Below are positions 19,095-27,349 of a stretch of 64,000 nt of DNA, piece after piece; position 1 is the stretch's first letter, and the number at the start of each line of letters is the position of its first letter. The notes below the pieces were generated by a model. It was given only the letters and a program-made list of their open reading frames with translations. It was not told the origin of the DNA and searched no databases. The DNA is from Alistipes sp. (GTDB lineage Bacteria > Bacteroidota > Bacteroidia > Bacteroidales > Rikenellaceae): assembly GCA_017629145.1 (NCBI GenBank), contig JAGBXR010000022.1, positions 1 through 64,000 of the forward strand, given 5' to 3'. The position numbers and the translations under genes are program-made.

Positions 19095-20646
19095 GATACT
19101 TTGGGTTGATGATGAGATAGAGTTGCTCAAGCCGCACGTAATGTTCCTTACGGCAAAGGGCTACGAGGTCGACACCTGCAACAACGGATACGATGCTGTG
19201 GATATGATAGGCTCTACGGCTTACGACCTTGTCATACTCGACGAGATGATGCCCGGAATGACGGGACTCGAGACGCTGCCTCTGATTAAGGTGGCGCGCC
19301 CCTCGTTACCCGTAATTATGGTTACGAAGAGCGAGGAGGAGAATATTATGGATAAGGCTATCGGCTCGAAGATTGCCGACTATATCATCAAGCCTGTGAA
19401 TCCCAACCAGGTGCTTCTGTCGATAAAGAAGAATCTGCACTCGCAGCAGCTCGTCACCGAGCAGACTACAGCCGACTACCGTTCGGAGTTTGGTCGCATA
19501 GCGGCACAGCAGCAGGCGGCAACGTCGTTTACGGAGTGGGGACAGCTCTACCGCAAGATTGTGGGTTGGGAGATTGAGCTTGCTGGTTCGTCGGATAAGA
19601 GTATTGGAGAAGTGCTTGGTTATCAGAAGAATGAGGCAAATCAGGAGTTCTGTAAATATATACGTCGCAACTATTACGACTGGATAAATCGCCGTGTGGC
19701 AGATGAGGATATTCCCGTGATGTCGCATACGCTTATGCGTCGCCGAATACTTCCCGAGGTCGACAGCGCGGAGCATACAACACTCATCCTCATCGACAAT
19801 ATGCGCTACGACCAGTGGCGCACCATCGAGCCGCTGCTGCGCGGATATTACGATACGGAGGTCGACGACTTCTACTGTGCTATTTTGCCTACAGCAACGC
19901 AGTATGCGCGCAATGCGCTCTTCTCGGGTCTTATGCCGTTGGCTATCGATAAGCTTATGCCCGAGAAGTGGCTCAACGATAACGAGGATGGCGGAAAGAA
20001 TATGTACGAGGAGGAGTTCTTGCGCCGACTCATCACGCAGTCGGGTCGCAACATAAAGCTCTCGTTCGACAAACTGGTGCGTCCCGAGGCTGGTCGTAAG
20101 CTTCTTGACAATATGCAGCGCATCTACGACGCACGTTTCTCGGTGATTATCTACAACTTCCTCGACATCTTGTCGCACGCACGTACCGAGACCGACATCA
20201 TCCGCGACCTTACCGATGATGAGGCGGCATTTCGCTCGTTGACGCGCTCGTGGTTCGAGCACTCGGAGCTCTACACGATGCTCAAGCTCCTTGCCGAGCG
20301 AGGCCACAAAGTGATTATCACCTCGGATCACGGCACTATTCGCGTAGATAACCCGGTGCGCGTTACTGGTGACAGGGAGACGTCGCCCAATCTGCGTTAC
20401 AAGACAGGCCGCAATCTCGCGTATAACGCGCGCGATGTATATGAGGTGCAGCGTCCCGAGGATGTGCAGTTGCCATCGGGTCGCCTCACGTCGAGCTACA
20501 TATTTGCATACAACCGCGACTTCTTGGTCTACAACAACGACGCAAATAAGTTTATACGCTACTACAAAAATACATTCCAGCACGGCGGCATATCGATGGA
20601 GGAGATGATCGTGCCGTTCGTGGTGCTTAAGTCGAAGGGTAAGTAA
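19087..20646 (+). CDS. porX: PorX: response regulator with PglZ phosphodiesterase domain
   Basis: A 519-residue two-domain regulator. The receiver domain (1-120) has D8/D9 and the phospho-acceptor about D52 in ILDEMMPG. The C-terminal PglZ domain has an alkaline-phosphatase-like metal site, seen in LILIDNMRYDQWR and ITSDHGT. In Porphyromonas and Flavobacterium PorX controls the type IX secretion genes, working with sensor PorY and sigma factor SigP, and its PglZ domain is reported to be a zinc phosphodiesterase acting on oligonucleotides. Here it is second in an operon with a Nudix hydrolase; no PorY or T9SS structural gene is in view, so whether it serves secretion in this organism is open. 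Confidence 0.93.
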   Translation: MNKILWVDDEIELLKPHVMFLTAKGYEVDTCNNGYDAVDMIGSTAYDLVILDEMMPGMTGLETLPLIKVARPSLPVIMVTKSEEENIMDKAIGSKIADYIIKPVNPNQVLLSIKKNLHSQQLVTEQTTADYRSEFGRIAAQQQAATSFTEWGQLYRKIVGWEIELAGSSDKSIGEVLGYQKNEANQEFCKYIRRNYYDWINRRVADEDIPVMSHTLMRRRILPEVDSAEHTTLILIDNMRYDQWRTIEPLLRGYYDTEVDDFYCAILPTATQYARNALFSGLMPLAIDKLMPEKWLNDNEDGGKNMYEEEFLRRLITQSGRNIKLSFDKLVRPEAGRKLLDNMQRIYDARFSVIIYNFLDILSHARTETDIIRDLTDDEAAFRSLTRSWFEHSELYTMLKLLAERGHKVIITSDHGTIRVDNPVRVTGDRETSPNLRYKTGRNLAYNARDVYEVQRPEDVQLPSGRLTSSYIFAYNRDFLVYNNDANKFIRYYKNTFQHGGISMEEMIVPFVVLKSKGK

Positions 20647-20657
20647 AACAAAATAAT

Positions 20658-21071
20658 ATGGAGAAAGTTATCAGAATCGATTCGCTCGATGAGCTTGACA
20701 GCGTTGCCGAGGCGGTGCTCGAGGCACTCGATGGTCGCACGGTTGTGGCCTTCGATGCTCCTATGGGCGCAGGCAAGACTACGCTTATCAGCCGCATCGC
20801 ATCGCAGTTGGGCGCGGAGGACGATGTCACAAGTCCTACGTTTGCTATTGTTAATCAGTACGAGGGTGAGCGTACCATCTACCATTTCGATATGTATCGT
20901 ATCGAGCGCGTGGAGGAGGCCCTAGATTTTGGATGCGAGGAGTATCTCTCGTCGGGAGAGTTGTGCCTTGTGGAGTGGCCCGAGAAGATTGAGGCGTTGC
21001 TGCCCGATGATACGATGGTCATCAAGATTGAGATACTCGGCCAGGAGGAACGACGTTTCATAATCCGATAA
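20658..21071 (+). CDS. tsaE: tRNA threonylcarbamoyladenosine biosynthesis ATPase TsaE
   Basis: ATPase partner of TsaB-TsaD in making t6A37 on ANN-decoding tRNAs. At 137 residues it is of typical size. Motifs: P-loop GAGKTT (near residue 40), TSPTF, HFDMYRI and LVEWPEKI. It starts 11 nt after porX and is probably transcribed with it; the grouping with porX is positional and does not by itself indicate function. Confidence 0.95.
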   Translation: MEKVIRIDSLDELDSVAEAVLEALDGRTVVAFDAPMGAGKTTLISRIASQLGAEDDVTSPTFAIVNQYEGERTIYHFDMYRIERVEEALDFGCEEYLSSGELCLVEWPEKIEALLPDDTMVIKIEILGQEERRFIIR

Positions 21072-21078
21072 AAATAGT

Positions 21079-21086
21079 TATCTTTG
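21079..21086 (+). promoter_or_regulatory. -7 box for the SRPBCC-like gene
   Basis: TATCTTTG, 20 nt before the ATG at 21107. A weak TTT lies about 20 nt upstream, inside the end of tsaE. Confidence 0.6.
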
Positions 21087-21106
21087 CACCCCAAACTTTA
21101 AGAATT

Positions 21107-21517
21107 ATGGAAAAGTACGAATCGAAGCAACAACGTATAAATCACCCAGCGGCGCTCATCTTCCCAATCATTTCGCGTTTGGATATGTTGAGCCCAGCGA
21201 TGAAGGATAAGGTAGAGGAGTGGCAGGCAGACGAGGATAGCTGCTCGTTTAAGGTCAAGGGCTTTAATGTTGGCCTGCGTATTGCAGAGCGTGTTGAGAA
21301 CAAGCACGTTAAGATTGTAGCCGATGGCAATGGTGTGCCTATCGACTTTACTTTCTGGATTCAGCTTCACGAGGTCGATGCCCACGATACGCGTGTGCGT
21401 ATGGTGCTCCACGCCGAACTCAATATGATGATGCGTATGATGGTCGGCAGCAAGATTCAGTCGGGCTTGGATCAGGCTGTTGAGGGTCTGGCCACGGCGT
21501 TGAATAGTTTCAGATAG
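21107..21517 (+). CDS. Conserved SRPBCC/START-like protein, function unknown
   Basis: A 136-residue protein. The strand/helix order and the pattern (SFKVKGFNVGLRIAERVEN, DFTFWIQLHEVD, TRVRMVLHAEL, ending with a long helix) resemble the SRPBCC ligand-binding fold, which often binds hydrophobic ligands. I recall similar proteins next to tsaE in Bacteroidales, but not a function. It has its own promoter box. No enzyme motif is visible. Confidence 0.7.
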   Translation: MEKYESKQQRINHPAALIFPIISRLDMLSPAMKDKVEEWQADEDSCSFKVKGFNVGLRIAERVENKHVKIVADGNGVPIDFTFWIQLHEVDAHDTRVRMVLHAELNMMMRMMVGSKIQSGLDQAVEGLATALNSFR

Positions 21518-21587
21518 TGACACGGGGCCCTTTGCGACATTGCAAATGAGTCTATGTTATTGTAGTAAAATAGATTATTTTCTCTTT

Positions 21588-21622
21588 TTTGTTGCAAATT
21601 AACGCAATATGCTTTATATTTG
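21588..21622 (+). promoter_or_regulatory. Promoter of the HU gene
   Basis: TTG (21592-21594), a 20-nt spacer, then TATATTTG (21615-21622): a strong match to the Bacteroidetes -33/-7 consensus, as expected for an abundant DNA-binding protein. Confidence 0.82.
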
Positions 21623-21627
21623 CACGC

Positions 21628-21765
21628 TCAAACTATCCCTATGGGGTTTTATAGTGGTCATATGGTAGTTTCGATATGGCTGCTTTGGTGAGCCGAAACT
21701 CGCCCTCGAGGGGCAGATTTTAAGGTGTATTTATTACAAAAAATTATATATAAACAATAAAAATT
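21628..21765 (+). promoter_or_regulatory. Structured 5' leader of the HU mRNA
   Basis: About 137 nt between the predicted start point and the ATG. It contains AGTTTCG/CGAAACT (21667-21673 with 21694-21700, with inner GCT/AGC pairing), immediately followed by a second hairpin GCCCT-CGA-GGGGC (21702-21714) and a short T tract. The last 40 nt are A/T-rich and open, as usual before Bacteroidetes start codons. It could be autoregulatory or an attenuator; this is inference. Confidence 0.5.
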
Positions 21766-22038
21766 ATGACAAAGGCAGATATCGTAAATCAGATTGCTAA
21801 ATCGACCGGCGTTGAGAAGGTTCAGGTTCAGGCTATCGTTGAGGCTTTTATGGACAACGTTAAGGAGGCTATGATGAATGGTCAGAATGTATACCTCCGT
21901 GGTTTCGGTAGCTTCATCATCAAGAAGCGTGCTATGAAGGTTGCTCGTAATATCTCGAAGAATACTACTATCACTATTCCAGAGCACAACATTCCTGCTT
22001 TCAAGCCTTCAAAGAGCTTCTCAAGCGAGGTTAAGTAA
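21766..22038 (+). CDS. HU-family DNA-binding protein
   Basis: A 90-residue nucleoid protein. It has the HU/IHF features: MTKADIVNQIAKSTG opening, the GFGSF turn near residue 47, the basic arm AMKVARNISKNTTITIPEHN and the ending PAFKPSKSF. As HU it binds and bends DNA as a dimer without strict sequence need. It has a strong promoter and a structured leader, and is followed 49 nt later by a 29-residue basic protein gene that may share the transcript. Confidence 0.95.
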   Translation: MTKADIVNQIAKSTGVEKVQVQAIVEAFMDNVKEAMMNGQNVYLRGFGSFIIKKRAMKVARNISKNTTITIPEHNIPAFKPSKSFSSEVK

Positions 22039-22087
22039 TCGGAAGAATAATTTTTGCACAACAACAAACCTATAAATATTTAAAGCT

Positions 22088-22177
22088 ATGCCAAACGGAA
22101 AGAAGCACAAGCGTCATAAGATGGCGACGCACAAGCGCAAGAAGCGTCTTCGCAAGAATCGTCATAAGAAGAAGTAG
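22088..22177 (+). CDS. 29-residue highly basic protein, probably ribosome-associated
   Basis: The ORF ATG 22088 to TAG 22175 encodes MPNGKKHKRHKMATHKRKKR followed by LRKNRHKKK. More than half of the residues are Lys, Arg or His. A very similar short protein is, to my knowledge, widespread in Bacteroidetes and usually unannotated or called hypothetical. Composition and size resemble the small ribosomal proteins (Thx, bL36), and it could be the small 50S protein described from Flavobacterium ribosomes (bL38); I could not compare sequences. Its place between HU and rng suits high expression. Confidence 0.8.
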   Translation: MPNGKKHKRHKMATHKRKKRLRKNRHKKK

Positions 22178-22429
22178 TCTTACTTATGACCAAAGATGAG
22201 GTTGCCTAACAAGAGATTTTCTAAAGTGCCCGCCAGAGAGTTCGTAGCTCGCTCGACGAGATGAGGATTCGAGGCAGGAGGAAGAAGGAACTTGTTGGAC
22301 AACCTCAATTTTAAATTGTAAACTATGCTTTCGGGCTACTCCCCCGTGTGAATGGGCGGAGCCGATGAGGAGGGGATACTCCTCGCGGAGCTTACAAGTG
22401 GTGGAACTAATGATTTACATTGTGTGAGT
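22178..22429 (+). promoter_or_regulatory. Structured 252-nt region before rng
   Basis: There is no ORF of note. A 16-nt arm at 22198-22213 (GAGGTTGCCTAACAAG) pairs with 22291-22306 (CTTGTTGGACAACCTC) with one mismatch and one G-U, enclosing 77 nt with further local pairing, then an A/T-rich tract. A second structured part follows: GAGGAG/CTCCTC (22367-22372 with 22379-22384), flanked by two GCGGAGC copies. RNase E/G messages are autoregulated through their leaders in other bacteria, so a leader sensor is a reasonable inference; a separate small RNA is also possible. Confidence 0.55.
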
Positions 22430-23977
22430 ATGAAACGAGAACTGATTATCAATGTAAATCCAACGGAGGTCTCGATAGCACTTTGCGAAGATAAGGTGCT
22501 TGTCGAGTTGAACAAGGAGCAGTGTCAGACGGGTTTTGCCGTAGGCGACATCTATGTGGGTCGTGTACGCAAGATTATGCCCGGACTGAATGCAGCATTC
22601 GTTAACATAGGCCACGAGAAGGATGCCTTCATCCACTATCTCGACCTCGGAGAGAACTACGAGTCGCTACGCCGTGTGGTAACAAGCCACGAGCCGGGCA
22701 AGCGCAACATCAAGGTCGAGAGTATGAAGCTCGAGCCTGTTCTCGAGAAGGAGGGTCGCATCGGCGACTACTTGCAGGTGGGTGACATCATTATGGTGCA
22801 GATTGCCAAGGAGGCAATCTCGACCAAGGGTCCACGCCTCACGGCAGATATATCGCTTGCCGGACGCAATGTGGTACTCGTGCCATTCTCAAACAAGGTC
22901 TATGTATCGACCAAGATACGTTCGAATACTGCAAAGAAACGACTTCGAAAGGTTGCACAGGAGGTGCTGCCGAAGAATTTCGGTGTCATAATTCGTACGG
23001 CTGCGGCCGATGCCGAAGACATCGACATTATGCAAGACATACTCTCTCTGGTCGAGAGATGGAATAAGGCTCTGGAGGTGTTGCGCAAGAGTGTAGCACC
23101 AGCTCGATTGATGAGCGAGATGAGCCGAGTAAACACTATTATTCGCGACTCGTTGAACGACACTTTCTCGCAGATTACTGTCGATGACGAGACAATGTAC
23201 AACGAGATAAAGAGCTACGTACACGCCATCAAGCCCGATATGGAGCATTTGGTGAAGCTCTACAAAGGCAAGGTGTCGATTTTTGACAATTTCGATGTCG
23301 CGAAACAGATTAAGTCGTTATTTGCAAAATACGTATCGCTACGACGTGGTGCCTACCTCATCATTGAACATACAGAGGCAATGCACGTTATCGACGTCAA
23401 CTCGGGAAATCGCACCAAGGCCGAGGATGATCAGGAGCAGACGGCTCTTGAGGTTAACCTCGCAGCAGCGGCCGAGATTGCACGCCAGCTCCGACTACGA
23501 GATATGGGAGGTATTGTCATTGTCGACTTTATTGATATGCGCAAGGCAACGAGTCGACAGACGCTGCTGCAGGAGATGCAGAAGCTGATGGCTACCGATA
23601 AGGCAAAGCATACGATTTTGCCACTCTCGAAGTTCGGTTTGATGCAGATCACACGTCAGCGAGTGCGCCCTATCGCTATGCAGGAGACATCGGATGTATG
23701 TCCTACGTGCTATGGTACGGGCAAGGTCGAGCCAACAATACTGCTCGAGAAGAAGATTGAGGGTAACATACAGCTCTTGGCATCCGATGGATGCAAATAT
23801 GTGAAACTCAAGCTCAGTCCCTATGTGGCAGCCTACCTCAAGGAGGGTTTGTGGTCACGCAGGATGCGTTGGATTTTCAAGTACAAGCTCCGTATCGATG
23901 TCGTTGCCGACCAGAGTGTCGGAATGATCGATGTGGATTACCTCGACAAGCGAGGTAAGTCGCTTCTCAAGAACTAA
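22430..23977 (+). CDS. rng: Ribonuclease G/E
   Basis: Endoribonuclease for rRNA maturation and mRNA decay, 515 residues. I use the ATG at 22430 (MKRELIINVNP), where homologues begin; the frame extends upstream to 22352 but that part lies in a structured leader. Features: S1 RNA-binding region (about 35-120, with NAAFVNIGHEKDAFIHY), catalytic acidic motifs VIDVNSG and IVIVDFIDM, and the zinc-link CPTCYGTGK. The C-terminal scaffold of enterobacterial RNase E is absent, as in RNase G. mfd follows after 15 nt. Confidence 0.95.
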   Translation: MKRELIINVNPTEVSIALCEDKVLVELNKEQCQTGFAVGDIYVGRVRKIMPGLNAAFVNIGHEKDAFIHYLDLGENYESLRRVVTSHEPGKRNIKVESMKLEPVLEKEGRIGDYLQVGDIIMVQIAKEAISTKGPRLTADISLAGRNVVLVPFSNKVYVSTKIRSNTAKKRLRKVAQEVLPKNFGVIIRTAAADAEDIDIMQDILSLVERWNKALEVLRKSVAPARLMSEMSRVNTIIRDSLNDTFSQITVDDETMYNEIKSYVHAIKPDMEHLVKLYKGKVSIFDNFDVAKQIKSLFAKYVSLRRGAYLIIEHTEAMHVIDVNSGNRTKAEDDQEQTALEVNLAAAAEIARQLRLRDMGGIVIVDFIDMRKATSRQTLLQEMQKLMATDKAKHTILPLSKFGLMQITRQRVRPIAMQETSDVCPTCYGTGKVEPTILLEKKIEGNIQLLASDGCKYVKLKLSPYVAAYLKEGLWSRRMRWIFKYKLRIDVVADQSVGMIDVDYLDKRGKSLLKN

Positions 23978-23981
23978 TCGT

Positions 23982-23988
23982 AAGGAGG
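23982..23988 (+). promoter_or_regulatory. Strong Shine-Dalgarno sequence before mfd
   Basis: AAGGAGG lies 4 nt before the mfd ATG. This is unusual in Bacteroidetes, where most genes lack such a site and the anti-SD is reported to be masked. Confidence 0.7.
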
Positions 23989-23992
23989 CGAT

Positions 23993-26900
23993 ATGGAAAA
24001 ACTTAAAGCTCTTGTGCGTAGCTCCAAACAGGCGCGCAAGGTTGTTAAATGTTTGGAAAATACAGGCTCCACCGTCCATCTCAAGCAGATGGTCGGCGGG
24101 GCTTATTCGCTTTATGCGGCCGATATTGTCGAGCGAAAGGGGGGTATTCACATCTTTCTGGCCGATGATCGCGATGCTGCAGCCTACCTGCTCAACGACC
24201 TCTACGAGCTATTGGATGAGGAGAGGGTTTGCTTCTTCTCGTCGGGCTATAAACGTTCGGCAGCATATGGCGCGGAGGATCCTCAAGGCGTGGTGCAGCG
24301 CACCTCGACGCTCAATACGATATCGAGTTTCAGGAAGGGCTATCTGGCGGTATGTACCTATCCCGAGGCGTTGGCCGAGGCGGTAGCCGAGCGCAGTCGT
24401 TTAGAGGAGCAGTCGCGACGTATCAGCGTTGGCGACAAGGTCGACCAGGCAGAACTGATAGAGTGGCTCGTGGCGCACGGCTTCGATAGGGTAGACTTTG
24501 TCTATGAGCCGGGTCAGTACTCGGTGCGTGGAGGTATTGTCGACGTATTCTCGTTTGTCGAGTCGCGCCCCTATCGTATCGATCTGTTTGGTGATGAGGT
24601 GGACTCGTTGCGTCGCTTCGATATCTCGAGTCAGCTCTCGGCCGAGAGGCCCGATAGTGTGGAGATTATTCCCAATATGTCGCGTGATGAGGAGAGTGTG
24701 CAGCGCGTCTCACTGGCGCGCTTTGCTACGGGTGCTACGTGGTGGATTTCGGATGGCGACTATGCGTTGCGCAAGATTACCGATGTGCGTCATAAGGTGC
24801 TGGAGCAGGCCGAGGATGAGGCCTCGGCGCGTAGCCTTGCACAGCGTATCACATCGCGCCACGCGTTGCTCGAGGATTGGCAGCAGAGCACATTGTTGCT
24901 GCTCAAGGATAGCATTAAGGAGCGCCGTGCAAGCGAGGAGGTTGTCTTCGACACAGCACCGCAGCCATCCTTCAATCGTAATTTCGAGATGCTGGCCGAC
25001 GATATTCGCTGGAATATGGAGCGTGGCTATCAGACCTTTATCCTCTCGCATAACAAGGCGCAGATTGAGCGCCTCGGCAATATCTTCCATCAGGTGGGAC
25101 GCCGCAGTGTCGAGTTCAATGCCGTTGATGTAGTGCTGCACGAGGGTTTTGTGGATAATGCGCTGAAGATGTGTATCTATCCCGACCATCAGATCTTCGA
25201 CCGCTATCAGCGCTATCGCATACGTGGTGAGATTAAGCGCAGCGAGCAGATGACAGTTGCGGAGCTTAATGCGCTGAAGGTTGGCGACTATGTGGTGCAT
25301 ATCGACCACGGCATAGGTCGCTTTGGTGGTCTGGTAAAGCTCAACGAGAATGGCCGTATTAAGGAGGCTATCAAGCTCATATACAAGGATAACGATATAT
25401 TGTTTGTGAATGTTCACGCGCTGCACCGTATCTCGCGCTATAAGAGTGGCGAGGGTGAGCCTCCCAAGATTTACAAACTGGGCAATGGCGCTTGGCAGAA
25501 GCTCAAGGCTACGACCAAGAAGGCGGTCAAGGATATCTCGCGCGAACTTATTGCGCTTTATGCCAAGCGTAAGGCTTCGCAGGGCTTCGCCTTCTCGGAG
25601 GATAGCTATTTGCAGCAGGAGCTCGAGGCTTCGTTCAAGTGGGAGGATACGCCCGATCAGCAGACGGCAATTGCTGCTGTGAAGCGAGATATGGAGTCGA
25701 GTCAGCCTATGGATCGACTGGTATGTGGCGATGTAGGCTTCGGCAAAACGGAGGTGGCCATACGTGCAGCCTTCAAGGCGGCTGTAGATGGCAAGCAGAC
25801 AGCGGTGCTTGTGCCAACAACAATCCTTGCGTTGCAGCACTATCGCTCCTTCTCGGAGCGTCTGCGCGACCTGCCTGTAACGGTGGAGTATCTCAACCGC
25901 ACGAAATCGACCAAGGAGGCACGACGCATTGCCGAGGAGCTGAAGTCGGGCAAGATTGATATTTTGATCGGTACGCACAAGATGCTCTCGAAGCAGATAG
26001 AGTTTCACGATTTGGGTCTGCTCATCATCGATGAGGAGCAGAAGTTTGGCGTAGCGGCTAAAGAGAAGCTCACGCAGTTGGCCGTATCTGTCGATACGTT
26101 GACACTTACGGCAACGCCTATTCCGCGAACGCTGCAGTTTTCGCTTATGGGCTCGCGCGATTTGTCGGTGATCTCTACACCACCGCCCAACCGTCAGCCT
26201 ATCGTTACCGAGTCACACCTCTTCTCCGAGGAGATTATCAAGGATGCTATCGAGGAGGAGCTGGCACGTGGCGGTCAGGTATATTTTGTGCATAACCGCG
26301 TTGAGGATCTGATGACTATCCAGGGACTCATCACACGTCTGTGTCCTAAAGCACGTGTGGGTGTGGGTCACGGACGTATGCCTGCCGAGGATCTGGAGAA
26401 GCTCATTATGGACTTTATCTACGGTGAGTTCGATGTGTTGCTGGCTACGACAATTATCGAGAATGGTATCGATATCGGAAACGCAAATACCATCATCATC
26501 AACGACGCCCATCGCTTCGGTCTCAGTGACTTGCACCAGCTGCGCGGTCGTGTCGGCCGCTCGGACAAGAAGGGCTTCTGCTATTTGCTCTCACCTCCCG
26601 AGGAGCTGTTGGGTGGCGATGCACGCCGTCGACTGCGCGCTATCGAGGAGTTCTCGGATTTGGGCTCGGGATTCAATATCGCGATGCAGGATCTCGATAT
26701 ACGTGGTGCAGGTAATCTGCTCGGTGCCGAGCAGAGTGGCTTTATTGCTGATGTGGGTATCGAGACCTATCAGAAAATTTTGCAGCAGGCTATCTCGGAG
26801 CTTCGTGCCGAGGGTCTCGATACGTCGGGCTTAAGCGAGGCCGAGAACGATGCAATGAAGGATGTGACGTTTGTCGACGATGCAACCATCGATATCGATG

Positions 26901-27346
26901 TCGATGCTTCGATTCCTGATAGTTATGTGCGCTCACAGTCTGAGAAATTGCGCCTCTACCGCGAGATCGATGCTATGCGCACTGACGAGCAGTTCGAGGG
27001 CTTTGCTGCGCGTATGAGGGATCGTTTCGGCGAGCTTCCACAGCCCGTATTGGAGCTTATCGAGGTTATCAAGTTGCGTCGCGAGGCGGTAAACCTCGGA
27101 ATGGAGCACGTCAAGGTGAAGAATGGATTGATGATTGTGCGCTTCGTGGGCGATAACAATTCGCCATTCTTCAAGACCGACACGTTCCTCAATATGTTGC
27201 GACGTGTGGTTGCCGATCCCGAGCGTTTTGTTGTCAAGCAATACAATAATCGATTGTCGATGACCGTTAGAAAAATATATTCGCTTGCCGAGGGCGTGGC
27301 TATGCTTCGTAGCTTGGCCGATACGGCAGGAGTAAAAGATTGTTAA
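23993..27346 (+). CDS. mfd: Transcription-repair coupling factor Mfd
   Basis: A 1117-residue ATP-dependent translocase that removes stalled RNA polymerase and recruits UvrA. In order: UvrB-like N-terminal domains (to about 340), RNA polymerase interaction domain (VGDYVVHIDHGIGRFGG, near 430), superfamily 2 helicase core with Walker A CGDVGFGKTE and LLIIDEEQKFGV, the ATPIPRTL motif, the GRVGRS motif VI, and the C-terminal TRCF domain. It is 15 nt from rng and 3 nt from coaX, so it is in one operon. No defect seen. Confidence 0.97.
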   Translation: MEKLKALVRSSKQARKVVKCLENTGSTVHLKQMVGGAYSLYAADIVERKGGIHIFLADDRDAAAYLLNDLYELLDEERVCFFSSGYKRSAAYGAEDPQGVVQRTSTLNTISSFRKGYLAVCTYPEALAEAVAERSRLEEQSRRISVGDKVDQAELIEWLVAHGFDRVDFVYEPGQYSVRGGIVDVFSFVESRPYRIDLFGDEVDSLRRFDISSQLSAERPDSVEIIPNMSRDEESVQRVSLARFATGATWWISDGDYALRKITDVRHKVLEQAEDEASARSLAQRITSRHALLEDWQQSTLLLLKDSIKERRASEEVVFDTAPQPSFNRNFEMLADDIRWNMERGYQTFILSHNKAQIERLGNIFHQVGRRSVEFNAVDVVLHEGFVDNALKMCIYPDHQIFDRYQRYRIRGEIKRSEQMTVAELNALKVGDYVVHIDHGIGRFGGLVKLNENGRIKEAIKLIYKDNDILFVNVHALHRISRYKSGEGEPPKIYKLGNGAWQKLKATTKKAVKDISRELIALYAKRKASQGFAFSEDSYLQQELEASFKWEDTPDQQTAIAAVKRDMESSQPMDRLVCGDVGFGKTEVAIRAAFKAAVDGKQTAVLVPTTILALQHYRSFSERLRDLPVTVEYLNRTKSTKEARRIAEELKSGKIDILIGTHKMLSKQIEFHDLGLLIIDEEQKFGVAAKEKLTQLAVSVDTLTLTATPIPRTLQFSLMGSRDLSVISTPPPNRQPIVTESHLFSEEIIKDAIEEELARGGQVYFVHNRVEDLMTIQGLITRLCPKARVGVGHGRMPAEDLEKLIMDFIYGEFDVLLATTIIENGIDIGNANTIIINDAHRFGLSDLHQLRGRVGRSDKKGFCYLLSPPEELLGGDARRRLRAIEEFSDLGSGFNIAMQDLDIRGAGNLLGAEQSGFIADVGIETYQKILQQAISELRAEGLDTSGLSEAENDAMKDVTFVDDATIDIDVDASIPDSYVRSQSEKLRLYREIDAMRTDEQFEGFAARMRDRFGELPQPVLELIEVIKLRREAVNLGMEHVKVKNGLMIVRFVGDNNSPFFKTDTFLNMLRRVVADPERFVVKQYNNRLSMTVRKIYSLAEGVAMLRSLADTAGVKDC

Positions 27347-27349
27347 TCA

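Noticed and set aside
22178..22320. RNase P RNA, tmRNA, 6S RNA or SRP RNA before rng
   Set aside because: None of the conserved cores (RNase P P4, tmRNA tag, SRP GGAAGCAG) is present, and 6S could not be supported by motif.
22352..22429. Upstream ATG for rng
   Set aside because: The added 26 residues have no family match and lie inside paired leader sequence.
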